Assembly (NCBI GenBank): GCA_027452165.1
Contig: DAIDGX010000021.1
Location: 1-54,274, forward strand
Direction of reading: 5' to 3'
From: Vulcanimicrobiota bacterium
GTDB lineage: Bacteria > Vulcanimicrobiota > Vulcanimicrobiia > Vulcanimicrobiales > Vulcanimicrobiaceae
Length of the DNA: 54,274 bases
Numbering within the stretch: position 1 is the stretch's first letter; each line of letters begins with the position of its first letter. Below are positions 15,129 to 23,293 of the stretch, one piece after another. Below the pieces are notes generated by a model that ran no database searches, was not told where the DNA came from, and was given only the letters and a program-made list of their open reading frames with translations. The translations under genes and the position numbers were made by a program.

Positions 15129-16514
15129 TTATCGGCCGCCCAGAGCCGCTCGAGGCGGTTCGATCACGTGCGGGGTAATCAAAAACACGATTTCGTCGCG
15201 TTCGTGGTGAGCGGCTTTATTGCGAAAAAACGCCCCTAAGACCGGAATTTGCGAAAGCCCGGGGATCCGCGAGATCGTCTCGCTCGTAACGTCGCGCATC
15301 AACCCGCCGAGTACGATGGTCTGCGAATCCTTCACGCGCAAGACCGAGTCGATTTTGCGGTTCGCAATGATCGGGTAGCCATTACCGCTCACCCCGAGCA
15401 GTTCGCTGTACTCCGGATGTAGTTCCGCGGTCACGGTTCCGTCGCTGCCGATCGTCGGTGTCAGGCGCAATTTCACGCCGATATCCACAAATTGCACGTT
15501 CTGACCACCGAGCACGGAGGTGTTGTACACGATCGGATAGGTTTCGCCGATCAGCAGATCGGCTTCCTGATTATTGAGCGTTACGAGCTTCGGCGTCGCC
15601 AGTATTTGCGCACGGCCTTGTGATATGAGCGCATTGAGCCGGACATTCACCGGAATCGCGCCCTGCGTAAACGCATACCCGGTGGAGCCGAATGTCTGAT
15701 TTCCTTTCAAATCAGCGCCGCCCCATTCGACGCCCAGGTTCACGTCGTCGTTGCGCGGGGTCACGTCGGCCACCTTGACCTCGAGCAATATCTGCGGGCT
15801 CGCGCGGTCGATCGTGGCAAAGAGTTTCGTCGCCGCCGCCTGGACGTCGCGATTGCCGCGCACGACGACGGCGTTATGGTTGGCGTCTTCGATGTAGGTG
15901 CCGTCCGGCTCGAGTACCTTGAGCTCGCCAATCGCATCCTTGGCTCGTACGTACTCCATGACGTACGAGCGTGTGAGCGCTCCTTCGCCGCCGCTTCCCT
16001 GATCTTCATCGAGGGCGCGTACCAGCCGTCGTGCGCGGGCGATGGTGAATTCGTCCCCCGTAACCACGATCGCCGCCGTCCGGCGATCGGGCACCAGCAC
16101 GGTTCCATCCGGGAGTGCAGGCGCGAGTTCCTTGACCAGCACGTCCGGGTCGGCGTGAACGAGATGCAACACGATCGTCTGAGCTCCGAGCCGCGAGTTT
16201 GCGGCATCGTAGCGACGGTTCATCGCGTCGGCCGCGCCGACGATCAAGATGTTACCATCACGGCGCACCTGGAGCCCGTGCGAACTCACGAGCGCAGCCA
16301 ACGCCTCATCGACCGTAACGTGATGCAGGGTGAGGGTCACGCGTTCGGGCTTGAGCGAACCGTCGGCGACGATGTTCACGCCGGACTCTGCCGCGAGCAA
16401 CGCGATGACGTCGGCGATATCGGCGTTGTGGACGTCGATTTCGAGGTGCGCCGTAGCATCCGCTCGCCCGCACGCGAGCAGGGCAATAAACAGGATGCCC
16501 AACACACGCCTCAT
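15129..16514 (-). CDS. pilQ: type IV pilus secretin PilQ
   Basis: 461 residues, shorter than proteobacterial PilQ (about 700) because the AMIN repeats are absent. There is a signal peptide (about 1-20), an STN/N0-like domain (IADVIALLAAESGVNIVADG), N1-type domains, and a secretin domain from about 270. The secretin domain includes ILATPKLVTLNNQEADLLIGE, LRLTPTI and VLGGLMRD. It should form the outer-membrane pore for the pilus. It is the last gene of the pilus operon, its start overlapping pilP by four bases. The presence of a secretin argues for an outer membrane. Confidence 0.93.
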   Translation of the reverse strand: MRRVLGILFIALLACGRADATAHLEIDVHNADIADVIALLAAESGVNIVADGSLKPERVTLTLHHVTVDEALAALVSSHGLQVRRDGNILIVGAADAMNRRYDAANSRLGAQTIVLHLVHADPDVLVKELAPALPDGTVLVPDRRTAAIVVTGDEFTIARARRLVRALDEDQGSGGEGALTRSYVMEYVRAKDAIGELKVLEPDGTYIEDANHNAVVVRGNRDVQAAATKLFATIDRASPQILLEVKVADVTPRNDDVNLGVEWGGADLKGNQTFGSTGYAFTQGAIPVNVRLNALISQGRAQILATPKLVTLNNQEADLLIGETYPIVYNTSVLGGQNVQFVDIGVKLRLTPTIGSDGTVTAELHPEYSELLGVSGNGYPIIANRKIDSVLRVKDSQTIVLGGLMRDVTSETISRIPGLSQIPVLGAFFRNKAAHHERDEIVFLITPHVIEPPRAALGGR

Positions 16515-16948
16515 CGCGCGGCCTCATCGAGTGCAACCCGGCGTCCGCCTGCAAGGGTGAGCCCATGCGCGTCGATCCCGGTAATCATCGCCCCTGCGAG
16601 TCGCGTGCCGACGCGCACGACGGCGACGTGCCCGTCGATCTCGACGAGCGCACGGGGCTCTCTGCCGAGCACGACGGCACGCACGGCGAGCGCACCATGT
16701 GCGAGCCCGAAGGCCGGAGCGTCTCCACCGGCATTCTCCGGCAAGACGAGACCGCCGACGGCCGTCGACGCATCGGAGTCAGGCGCGCGAAACGGATCGC
16801 GCCGCGGCGCAACCGGCGCGATCGCAACCGGCGCCAAACGCATACGAGCCGACGGGGCCACCCGCACGCCGCCCACGGCGGCATCGACCTTCCCGTTACT
16901 TTGCCCGGTAAGCGGTAACATACAGACCCCACCAAGCAGCAGCATCAT
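16511..16948 (-). CDS. pilP: PilP-like pilus assembly protein
   Basis: 145 residues. A hydrophobic N-terminus MMLLLGGVCMLPLTG (signal or anchor) is followed by a Pro/Ala/Arg-rich linker with RRDPFRAP, and a small C-terminal beta domain (ALVEIDGHVAVVRVG, ITGIDAHGLTL). This is the PilP/GspC homology-region pattern that links the inner-membrane PilMNO complex to the secretin. RDPF is typical of PilP. ATG 16948 is chosen because the frame upstream overlaps the pilO end and looks like shadow sequence. It lies 31 bases after pilO. Confidence 0.72.
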   Translation of the reverse strand: MMLLLGGVCMLPLTGQSNGKVDAAVGGVRVAPSARMRLAPVAIAPVAPRRDPFRAPDSDASTAVGGLVLPENAGGDAPAFGLAHGALAVRAVVLGREPRALVEIDGHVAVVRVGTRLAGAMITGIDAHGLTLAGGRRVALDEAAR

Positions 16949-16979
16949 CGCGAGCCGTTCGAGCGTTTCACGCTGATCG

Positions 16980-17597
16980 TCAAACAGATGCGGAATGTAC
17001 GTGCCTCGCCGTCGCAGCCGGCGGATCGAAGTGAACGCGATAGACCGTCGTATGCAAGGTTGCATCAAGGAGCGGGTGTTCATGGTCATCTCCATCGGCT
17101 AGTGACAATTCGACGCGTGAAAGGCCCAGGATCACATCGCCTCGAGCCACCTCGGCGATGCACGCGATCAGGTCGGGATATCGCCCGCGTAGAACGATCG
17201 TCAGCCCGCCCGATGCTTCGAGTACCGCACGGCGATCCTGGATCGCTGCGGACGCATCCGGCGCGATCTTGACGATACGGGCATGGTGTCGAACCGCGAT
17301 CTGGTATACATCTTGTAGCGTTCCCGCGATCAGAAGCCCGTTCTGGCGTCGCCGTGCAAACCGCGCAAGTTCCGCGCCAACCCGAGCACGCATCGCGACG
17401 AGCCCCGAACCTCGTGCAAGGATCGCATCGTCGTCGCGCGTCTGCTCGTACGCCTCGCGGCCGTGACGCTGCAGCGCGTCGATCGCGAGCGTGCTTGGCC
17501 ACCAAATCAACCCGATGCCCACACCAACGAAGAGCGCGGTACAGGCGACCCACGTCAGCCGTGCGAGAGCATGAACGCTCAACCTCATCGGCCGCAT
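16980..17597 (-). CDS. pilO: PilO-like pilus assembly protein
   Basis: 205 residues. One N-terminal membrane helix (about 12-34), a coiled-coil-like stretch, then an alpha/beta periplasmic domain with LTIVLRGRYPDLIACIAEVARGD, the ferredoxin-like pattern of PilO. It should pair with PilN on the periplasmic side. Identity rests on topology and on its place between pilN (three bases upstream) and pilP. Confidence 0.8.
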   Translation of the reverse strand: MRPMRLSVHALARLTWVACTALFVGVGIGLIWWPSTLAIDALQRHGREAYEQTRDDDAILARGSGLVAMRARVGAELARFARRRQNGLLIAGTLQDVYQIAVRHHARIVKIAPDASAAIQDRRAVLEASGGLTIVLRGRYPDLIACIAEVARGDVILGLSRVELSLADGDDHEHPLLDATLHTTVYRVHFDPPAATARHVHSASV

Positions 17598-17600
17598 GCG

Positions 17601-18143
17601 TCACTCATCGACACGAACCTCGTACACGATCGCCCGCGCGTTGCCAAGTCGCGTCACCTGCATCAGCCGGACCGTCGATGCGCCCGGCGATGCGTCCATC
17701 GCCGCGACCATCAGCGACGGAAGCGTCACAAAACGCAATGCTCGCCCATCGATCGTTACCCCGCGTTCATCGCTCGCGATGCTGGTAACCCACGCATCCG
17801 CCGGAAGAGCATTGCCCAAGCGCGCAAGGTGATTTGCGATACGAATGCCGGTCGCACGCACGGAGCGGATGCTCGTATCGAGACGTACGAGGCGTTCCAA
17901 ATCGACGCGCTCCAGGCGACGTGCCGCAAGCGCGCTTCTCGCAAGGCGCACACCCCTGAGCGCAGCCGCGTCCTCTCGCACCGCGACGCGAACGAGATGC
18001 TGCTCGTAAAAAAACCATGTCGTGAGCACGATCAGCATCGTCATCACCGCCGCGAGCGGTGAGCGCATCTCGCGCGGCACGGAGATCGCGTGCAGAGCCC
18101 GAATCACGTTCGATCCGGTATCGTCGATATAGGTAAATCGCAT
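17601..18143 (-). CDS. pilN: PilN-like pilus assembly protein
   Basis: 180 residues. A short cytoplasmic N-terminus (FTYIDDTGSNVI) of the sort that docks on PilM, one membrane helix (about 30-46), a helical stretch, and a C-terminal beta/alpha domain with GNALPADAWVTSIASDERGVTIDG, as in PilN/GspL-type proteins. It begins three bases after the pilM stop. The family assignment comes mainly from topology and context. Confidence 0.82.
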   Translation of the reverse strand: MRFTYIDDTGSNVIRALHAISVPREMRSPLAAVMTMLIVLTTWFFYEQHLVRVAVREDAAALRGVRLARSALAARRLERVDLERLVRLDTSIRSVRATGIRIANHLARLGNALPADAWVTSIASDERGVTIDGRALRFVTLPSLMVAAMDASPGASTVRLMQVTRLGNARAIVYEVRVDE

Positions 18144-18146
18144 ACG

Positions 18147-19115
18147 CTAAGCCGATGCGTGCAGTGCGAGGCCTGCCGCGTGCGCCCAATCGGTCGCCGC
18201 CGAGCGTACGACATCGTCCGGATAGGCATCCCCACGCAGTATCTCGGCGACGGGAACGTCGATCTCGACGTCCCTGCGGTGCAGACGGAGATGCGCCACG
18301 ATCTCGGTCAGGCGCGCCCCATTGCCCGTTACGCCCACACGCCGAATCGCTATGCGTTGCTGAGCCTCGTGGATCATGCTCGAAAGGTTCGTAGCGATCT
18401 GCGCAACCTTACCGTTCTCAATACCGGCGAGGCCAACGATTCTTTTGCGTTTCTCCGCGGCTTCGGCATCGAGTCCAAACTCGGCCGCGATCGCGCTCGT
18501 CATATCGCTTCCGCCCACATCGGTATACCACGAACACGGCGTCCCGGCGATAAAGGCATGCAGCCGCGAACGGTGGGTGCCGATATCGATGATCGCATCG
18601 AGATCGGGAAATGCGCGCTGCAACGCAAAGCCGTCGTAATCCAGCGCCACGAGCCGCAACCCGGCGGCGCGCACCACGGCTCTTCGTGCGGCAAGAACCG
18701 CCGTACGCAGCACCCCCACGACATACCGGTACTCCGCGCGTTCCGCGATCTGCACCCGCACGACGCTCTCCTGTTCCTCGACGTCCCAGGGAGCGATCCG
18801 TTTGGCTTCGAGTCTCGCGGCGCCGGCTCTCTCAAGTCCGGTCATCTTTGGAAAGGTCATCGTATGAACGAGCGCATCGGGGGCGCCGACCGAAAGCACG
18901 CACCGGCGCTCCTTCGTCCCGATCTCCGCCCGCATGCTCGCGATGATTGCGCCGAGCTCTTGTGGCCGGCCGGCGCTCGATCCGGCGTTTGGCAGGCTAC
19001 GGGCAGCAACCGCACGCAACCGCACGAAACCACGGCGTCCACGCTCGAGGAGCACCATGCGCACGCGAGAAGTTCCGATATCGAGGCCGAGCGGAAGCGA
19101 ACGATAGTCAGCCAC
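18147..19115 (-). CDS. pilM: PilM-like actin-fold pilus protein
   Basis: 322 residues. The N-terminal LGLDIGTSRVRMVLL is the phosphate-1 motif of the actin/FtsA-like fold; IIDIGTHRSRLHAF and VGVTGNGARLTEIV are the later nucleotide-binding motifs. PilM is the cytoplasmic partner of the PilN N-terminus. GTG 19115 is chosen because it gives the family N-terminus; it overlaps the pilD end by eight bases. Longer upstream reading is shadow of pilD. Confidence 0.88.
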   Translation of the reverse strand: MADYRSLPLGLDIGTSRVRMVLLERGRRGFVRLRAVAARSLPNAGSSAGRPQELGAIIASMRAEIGTKERRCVLSVGAPDALVHTMTFPKMTGLERAGAARLEAKRIAPWDVEEQESVVRVQIAERAEYRYVVGVLRTAVLAARRAVVRAAGLRLVALDYDGFALQRAFPDLDAIIDIGTHRSRLHAFIAGTPCSWYTDVGGSDMTSAIAAEFGLDAEAAEKRKRIVGLAGIENGKVAQIATNLSSMIHEAQQRIAIRRVGVTGNGARLTEIVAHLRLHRRDVEIDVPVAEILRGDAYPDDVVRSAATDWAHAAGLALHASA

Positions 19116-19716
19116 GATACGCACTCCAGCACAAGGCAACGAAGACTCCCAGCGCGAGTGCAGGTGCAAACGGAATGATGCTGCGCCGATCGGCTCCACG
19201 CATCGCAAGCGCGAGCACGCCAACCACCGCGCCGAGTACAAACCCTGCAGCAAGGGCGATGATACCGCAGAGCCACCCGAACCCAGCCCCGATCGCCGCA
19301 GCCAGCTTCACATCCCCCAAACCAAGCCCTCGCCGAGCGCTTGCCATATAGATTACGCCCATGACCGCCGTGCATGCACATGCTCCGAGGAGCGCCGATT
19401 CGAACCTGCCCTCGAACGCGGCGAGCGTGACGATGGCAAGGGTGCTCACGATCGACGTGACGTCGAGGACATACCCGCTGCTCGCATCCGTTATGGCGGC
19501 CACACTTAACGCCGCACAGCACACGGGCTCAAGCGGGGTCACGCCGCGCACGACGATCGCAACCGTGAGGCTCACGACTCCGGCAAACGCGACCATCACC
19601 CCGAGCGGTGTCACCCGCAAAGGCACCGCGCGTTGCGCTAGTCGCCATCGCGCAAGGGTCAGCTGTGCTCCGAGAGCCGACACATAGACGGTAACGGCCA
19701 ACCACGGCGCAATCAT
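19108..19716 (-). CDS. pilD: prepilin peptidase, minimal form
   Basis: 202 residues with about six membrane helices. The two catalytic aspartates of the A24 aspartic peptidases are seen in ITDASSGYVLD and GLGLGDVKLA. It cuts the pilin leader before the phenylalanine of GFTLIE. The N-terminal cytoplasmic methyltransferase domain with its four cysteines, usual in bacterial PilD, is absent, so pilin N-methylation would need another enzyme or does not occur. Its ATG overlaps the TPR gene by four bases. Confidence 0.88.
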   Translation of the reverse strand: MIAPWLAVTVYVSALGAQLTLARWRLAQRAVPLRVTPLGVMVAFAGVVSLTVAIVVRGVTPLEPVCCAALSVAAITDASSGYVLDVTSIVSTLAIVTLAAFEGRFESALLGACACTAVMGVIYMASARRGLGLGDVKLAAAIGAGFGWLCGIIALAAGFVLGAVVGVLALAMRGADRRSIIPFAPALALGVFVALCWSAYRG

Positions 19717-20252
19717 CGCGTCACCCGATTGCGAGCGCGCCGGGCCGCAAGATCCGCCGGATCGTAGCGAAGTGCCTCATCGAGCCATCGCCTCGCGCGC
19801 GCCGTCTCCCCCGCATGGAGGGCGTCGATACCGGCAAACGTGAGCGCCCGCGCATCGTGCCGTCGCATCCCCACCACAGCAAACTCTTGCGCGGCCGACG
19901 CGTAGCGTTTAAGCATCTGCAGCCCGAGCGCTCGGTCCTGTCGTACCTCGTCGCTCGCGGCATCGGCTTTAAGGAACAGCGCGCTCCTCTCGAGCGCATC
20001 TTCAATCGCTGAACGGCGATGCGTCATGAGCTCCGAAAAGACGAGCCGGTCCTCCGCGATCGGATCGCCGGGTGAAAACAGCAGCGAACGCTCGTACATG
20101 AGCCGAGCGCGCACGGCGTCCCCGCGGTACGTCAGATCATCGCCGCGCGTCACGAGCGCAGATGCGATCTGTGCGTGAAGAAGCACGCCGGCAAGCGCGA
20201 CGGCGATAACGACGGCCGTCATGCGACGCAGCGTTTGCGGCACATCGATCAC
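19713..20252 (-). CDS. TPR-like protein of the pilus operon
   Basis: 179 residues. An N-terminal hydrophobic segment (about 10-30; signal or anchor) is followed by helical repeats such as YRGDAVRARLMYERSLLFSPGD and ALHAGETARARRWLDEALRYDPAD, typical of tetratricopeptide repeats. A periplasmic scaffold role, comparable in place but not in sequence to PilF/PilW pilotins, can be imagined; there is no lipobox cysteine. It overlaps both neighbours by four bases. Confidence 0.75.
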   Translation of the reverse strand: MIDVPQTLRRMTAVVIAVALAGVLLHAQIASALVTRGDDLTYRGDAVRARLMYERSLLFSPGDPIAEDRLVFSELMTHRRSAIEDALERSALFLKADAASDEVRQDRALGLQMLKRYASAAQEFAVVGMRRHDARALTFAGIDALHAGETARARRWLDEALRYDPADLAARRARNRVTR

Positions 20253-20914
20253 GCGAGCAGCCCGTAGTACAGCGCAAGGGCAATCGAGAGCCCGCCGCTG
20301 ACAGCTGATACGAACTCGCCACCCAACCCGCGAACGACCGGCGCCAGCGCGCGGACGCCGAAAATTACGCTCGCGAGCGGAAGCACGTGACCAAGGGCAA
20401 AGGCTGCGATGACAGCGGCTGAAAAGGCCGGCCTATGAACGACAAACGCGTAACTTCCGACCGCCGCAATCAGCGGCGTGCAGCACGGGGATGCAACGAA
20501 CGCCGAAGCCGCGCCGAGCATAAAGGCACCGCCGTGTGACGTGTCGAGCATCCCTCGATGCGCGCGACATGTGTGGCCCGTACGTACGACCAGCGTCACC
20601 ACGCCGCCCACCAAGAGCGCGGCCGCCAACACGCCGTACAACCACGGCGCCCCCTGCGCGATTCGTACCGCGGAGGAGGCCAGCATCCCGAGCGCAACGT
20701 AGCCCGCAACGATACCGATCATGAACCCAACGGACCGCTGCAAGCGAGCTCTGCCCGGCGCACCGCTCACCAGCGCTGCAAGCGCAACGTACCGCGGTGC
20801 CACACACGGCCCTACGCTCGTCACGATCCCCGCACCGAATGCGACGAGCACAGCTGCCGGGTTTGCGTAAGAAGTCTGTGCGTACGTCAGGCGGACCAAA
20901 TCGGGGACGTTCAC
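20249..20914 (-). CDS. CcdA/DsbD-type thiol-electron transporter
   Basis: 221 residues with six membrane helices. Conserved cysteines occur in SVGPCVAPR and ASPCCTPL, the pattern of the CcdA/DsbD transmembrane domain, which passes electrons from thioredoxin across the membrane to periplasmic thiol proteins. An additional cysteine lies in GHTCRAHRG. Here the gene is fused into the pilus operon between the pilin and the TPR gene with four-base overlaps on both sides. The pilin has exactly two cysteines in its mature part, so a role in its disulfide handling is an attractive inference. No cytochrome c maturation gene is nearby. Confidence 0.82.
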   Translation of the reverse strand: MNVPDLVRLTYAQTSYANPAAVLVAFGAGIVTSVGPCVAPRYVALAALVSGAPGRARLQRSVGFMIGIVAGYVALGMLASSAVRIAQGAPWLYGVLAAALLVGGVVTLVVRTGHTCRAHRGMLDTSHGGAFMLGAASAFVASPCCTPLIAAVGSYAFVVHRPAFSAAVIAAFALGHVLPLASVIFGVRALAPVVRGLGGEFVSAVSGGLSIALALYYGLLA

Positions 20915-21360
20915 TGGGCGGCCGTAAACCCGGCATTCGAGGAGTACTCGATGTGCTGCGTTCCGGCGGAACCGCCGATCGCGCTCATCGTCCCGGGATC
21001 GTGCTGGCCTGGACAGGTGATCGTGTACGATGCATCTCCCTGCGCCGGGTTTACCGTCGTGTAGGTATATTGACCCGCCGGATTAACCGGATCGATCGGC
21101 GTCTGCTTGAGGTAGGGCGCAAGGTTTGGATCGGTTGCCACGACCGGGCTGTTGTTGGCCGTGGGGTACTGCTCGTGGTCCGTTTGATACAATTCGAGCG
21201 CGGTCGCAATCTCCTTGAGATTGGCTTCACAAGCGGCCGTCTGTGCCTGGGCGCGCGCTCGAACGAAATTCGGAACGAGAATCGCTACGAGGATCGCTAT
21301 GATCGCAACCACGATCATCATCTCGATGAGGGTGAACCCACGTTCGTGTTCGTATGTCAT
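20911..21360 (-). CDS. pilA: type IV major-type pilin
   Basis: 149 residues. A leader of eight residues ends in Gly before FTLIE, with Glu at mature position 5 and the usual hydrophobic helix (MMIVVAIIAILVAILVPNF). The mature head holds Cys44 and Cys116, probably a disulfide, and a Thr/Asn/Pro-rich C-terminus. ATG 21360 follows CGGAG and gives the short leader. It follows the sigma-factor gene after 44 bases, the only real gap in the operon, where an internal promoter could lie. It could instead be a minor pilin; it is the only pilin in the window. Confidence 0.92.
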   Translation of the reverse strand: MTYEHERGFTLIEMMIVVAIIAILVAILVPNFVRARAQAQTAACEANLKEIATALELYQTDHEQYPTANNSPVVATDPNLAPYLKQTPIDPVNPAGQYTYTTVNPAQGDASYTITCPGQHDPGTMSAIGGSAGTQHIEYSSNAGFTAAQ

Positions 21361-21404
21361 TGCACTCCGTACCGCTCTTGCGTGTGCGTATGTCGGTGCC
21401 CATG

Positions 21405-22079
21405 TTAGCCTGCACGGTGACACGCAAACGGCGCCAGCTTTCGCAATGCGTTTTTATGCAGCCGGCTCGCATGGCGCCGTGAGTAGCCTAGGCGCTGCGC
21501 AACCTCTCCAAGAGGACGATCGTTTTCGTAGATTTCTTTGATCACTTCGCGTTCGACTGACGATAGTGTTTCAAGCGCGTCCACCAACGTAACGTGGTCC
21601 AGATGGCTGTCGATCGTGTACGAGAGCACGAGCGCTTTGGATGGCGGAATCGCGTCCACGGACATCGTTATCTCGCTTTCCTGGAATAACCGTAGTTCGC
21701 ACTCGTCCTCGCGACCGAGGTTCAGTGTTTCGTACACGTCGTTATCCGTAGGTTCGCATCCACGCGCGCATCGCAGGCGTGACTGCTCACCAAGCCACCG
21801 CCGTTTGAGATCGAGCACGCGACGCGGGACCCGGATCGTACGCTCGGCGTCGCGCACGTAGTGCATCAGTTCGCCGAGAACATAGACCCAGGCATACGCC
21901 TCGAAAGGGGTTCCGATATCGGCGTCATAACGGTCCGCCGCCTTTATCAGGCCAATGGCTGCAATCTGAACGAGGTCCTGGCGATCGATGCCGTCGCGCA
22001 CGAATTTACGCGCCGCTCGCTCGCACAGATAGTGATGGGATTCGATGACGTGATTGCGTTTCGCAGCCGGATCGTTCAC
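21405..22079 (-). CDS. sigma-70 family factor (SigB/SigF/FliA-like) in the pilus operon
   Basis: 224 residues. Region 2 reads LVQIAAIGLIKAADRYDADIG, then FEAYAWVYVLGELMHYVRDAERTIRVPRRV, the form found in group 3 factors of the SigB/SigF/FliA class. Region 4 is at the end (LSSVEREVIKEIY, then PLGEVAQRLGYSRRHASRLHKNALRKL). The middle (about 95-140) is short and acidic. GTG 22079 overlaps the pilC stop by four bases, so it is made with the pilus machine and directly precedes the pilin gene. No anti-sigma or anti-anti-sigma gene is nearby. Targets are unknown. Confidence 0.9.
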   Translation of the reverse strand: MNDPAAKRNHVIESHHYLCERAARKFVRDGIDRQDLVQIAAIGLIKAADRYDADIGTPFEAYAWVYVLGELMHYVRDAERTIRVPRRVLDLKRRWLGEQSRLRCARGCEPTDNDVYETLNLGREDECELRLFQESEITMSVDAIPPSKALVLSYTIDSHLDHVTLVDALETLSSVEREVIKEIYENDRPLGEVAQRLGYSRRHASRLHKNALRKLAPFACHRAG

Positions 22080-23293
22080 TTGATACTCCCTATTATGGAA
22101 TAAAGCGGAATCAGTACCGAGGCAAGAATAACGCCGACGATCGTACCAAGACCGATCATCATCACCGGCTCGATCAGCGTTCCGAGACTACTCAAAGCCA
22201 TATCGAGATCAGCCTCGAGGTGCGCGGCGGCGCGTAGAAGCAGCGAGTCCAGATCGCCCGTTTCGGCCCCTACCCGCACGAGTTGTTTCACTAATGGATC
22301 GAGCACGTTCGCGCACGCAAAACTACGCGCGAGACCCTCGCCGCGACGAATAGCCGCGACCGACGAGCGCAACAGATCGGCGAAGGGACCATCTCCCACG
22401 ACGTCGATCGTCACCTCGGCCGCCGTTACGAGTGGTATTCCCGCACAGAGGAGCGTCCCCAACGTGCGGGTGAGGCGCGCTGCAAGCGCGGTCCGCGCGA
22501 TCGTTCCGATGACCGGGATCCTCAATTGCGCGGTGATGAGCAAGGAGCGAGTCCGGCGCGACCCGACAGCCCGGTTGAGCAGCACGATGCTCGCAACAAG
22601 AAGCGCGAAGGCAAGCCACACGCTCGGCGTTGCGAGAACGTGGCCCACCGCTATCAAGAAGACCGTCGTCGCGGGAAGCGCGACATGCATGTTTGCGAAC
22701 AAGCCGACAAATGACGGGACCGTCTGCGTCACGAGGAACACCACGAGCCCGAGGGCCATGGCGCAGACGATCGCAGGGTATGTCAGCGCCGCGATGAGTT
22801 GCCGGCGCAACGCCACGTCGCGCTCCAAAAGCGTCGCGAGACGGTCCAATACCGCGTCGACGTCGCCGGTAAGCTCCCCCGCGCAGACCATCGCGACGGC
22901 CAACCGCGAGAACTCGTGCGGGCGACTCCGCATCGCCTCGGAGAGTTTCACACCTCCTTCGACGTCGCTCGCAACCGACGACCACGCTTCGCGTAGGCGC
23001 CGGTCGCGGCAATGCTCGATCGTGACCGCGAGGGCTCGATCCATCGGAACGCCGGCCCGCAGCAACGTTGCGAACGAACGAATCGCGATCATGCGCGCCC
23101 GCGCATCCACCGGCACGATCCCGGAGATCGACGCGAGCACTCCGTACGCCGATTGCGCCGGGACGAGCGATGTCACGAGCAGCGCGCGGGCGCGCAGATG
23201 AGCGGCAGCAGTGTCCCGATCGGCCGTGGAGAGCGAGCCGACGACGAAGACGCCGTCAACCGTCCTTGCCGTGTACCGATAGGTGACGCTCAT
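22076..23293 (-). CDS. pilC: type IV pilus platform protein PilC
   Basis: 405 residues, full length. Two homologous GspF domains (FATLLRAGVPMDRALAVT and LLCAGIPLVTAAEV) each end near a membrane helix; three helices in total (about 170, 215 and 375). The N-terminal YRYTARTVDGVFVVGSL is the usual small beta segment. It forms the inner-membrane platform driven by PilB and PilT. Both ends overlap neighbours by four bases. Confidence 0.95.
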   Translation of the reverse strand: MSVTYRYTARTVDGVFVVGSLSTADRDTAAAHLRARALLVTSLVPAQSAYGVLASISGIVPVDARARMIAIRSFATLLRAGVPMDRALAVTIEHCRDRRLREAWSSVASDVEGGVKLSEAMRSRPHEFSRLAVAMVCAGELTGDVDAVLDRLATLLERDVALRRQLIAALTYPAIVCAMALGLVVFLVTQTVPSFVGLFANMHVALPATTVFLIAVGHVLATPSVWLAFALLVASIVLLNRAVGSRRTRSLLITAQLRIPVIGTIARTALAARLTRTLGTLLCAGIPLVTAAEVTIDVVGDGPFADLLRSSVAAIRRGEGLARSFACANVLDPLVKQLVRVGAETGDLDSLLLRAAAHLEADLDMALSSLGTLIEPVMMIGLGTIVGVILASVLIPLYSIIGSIK

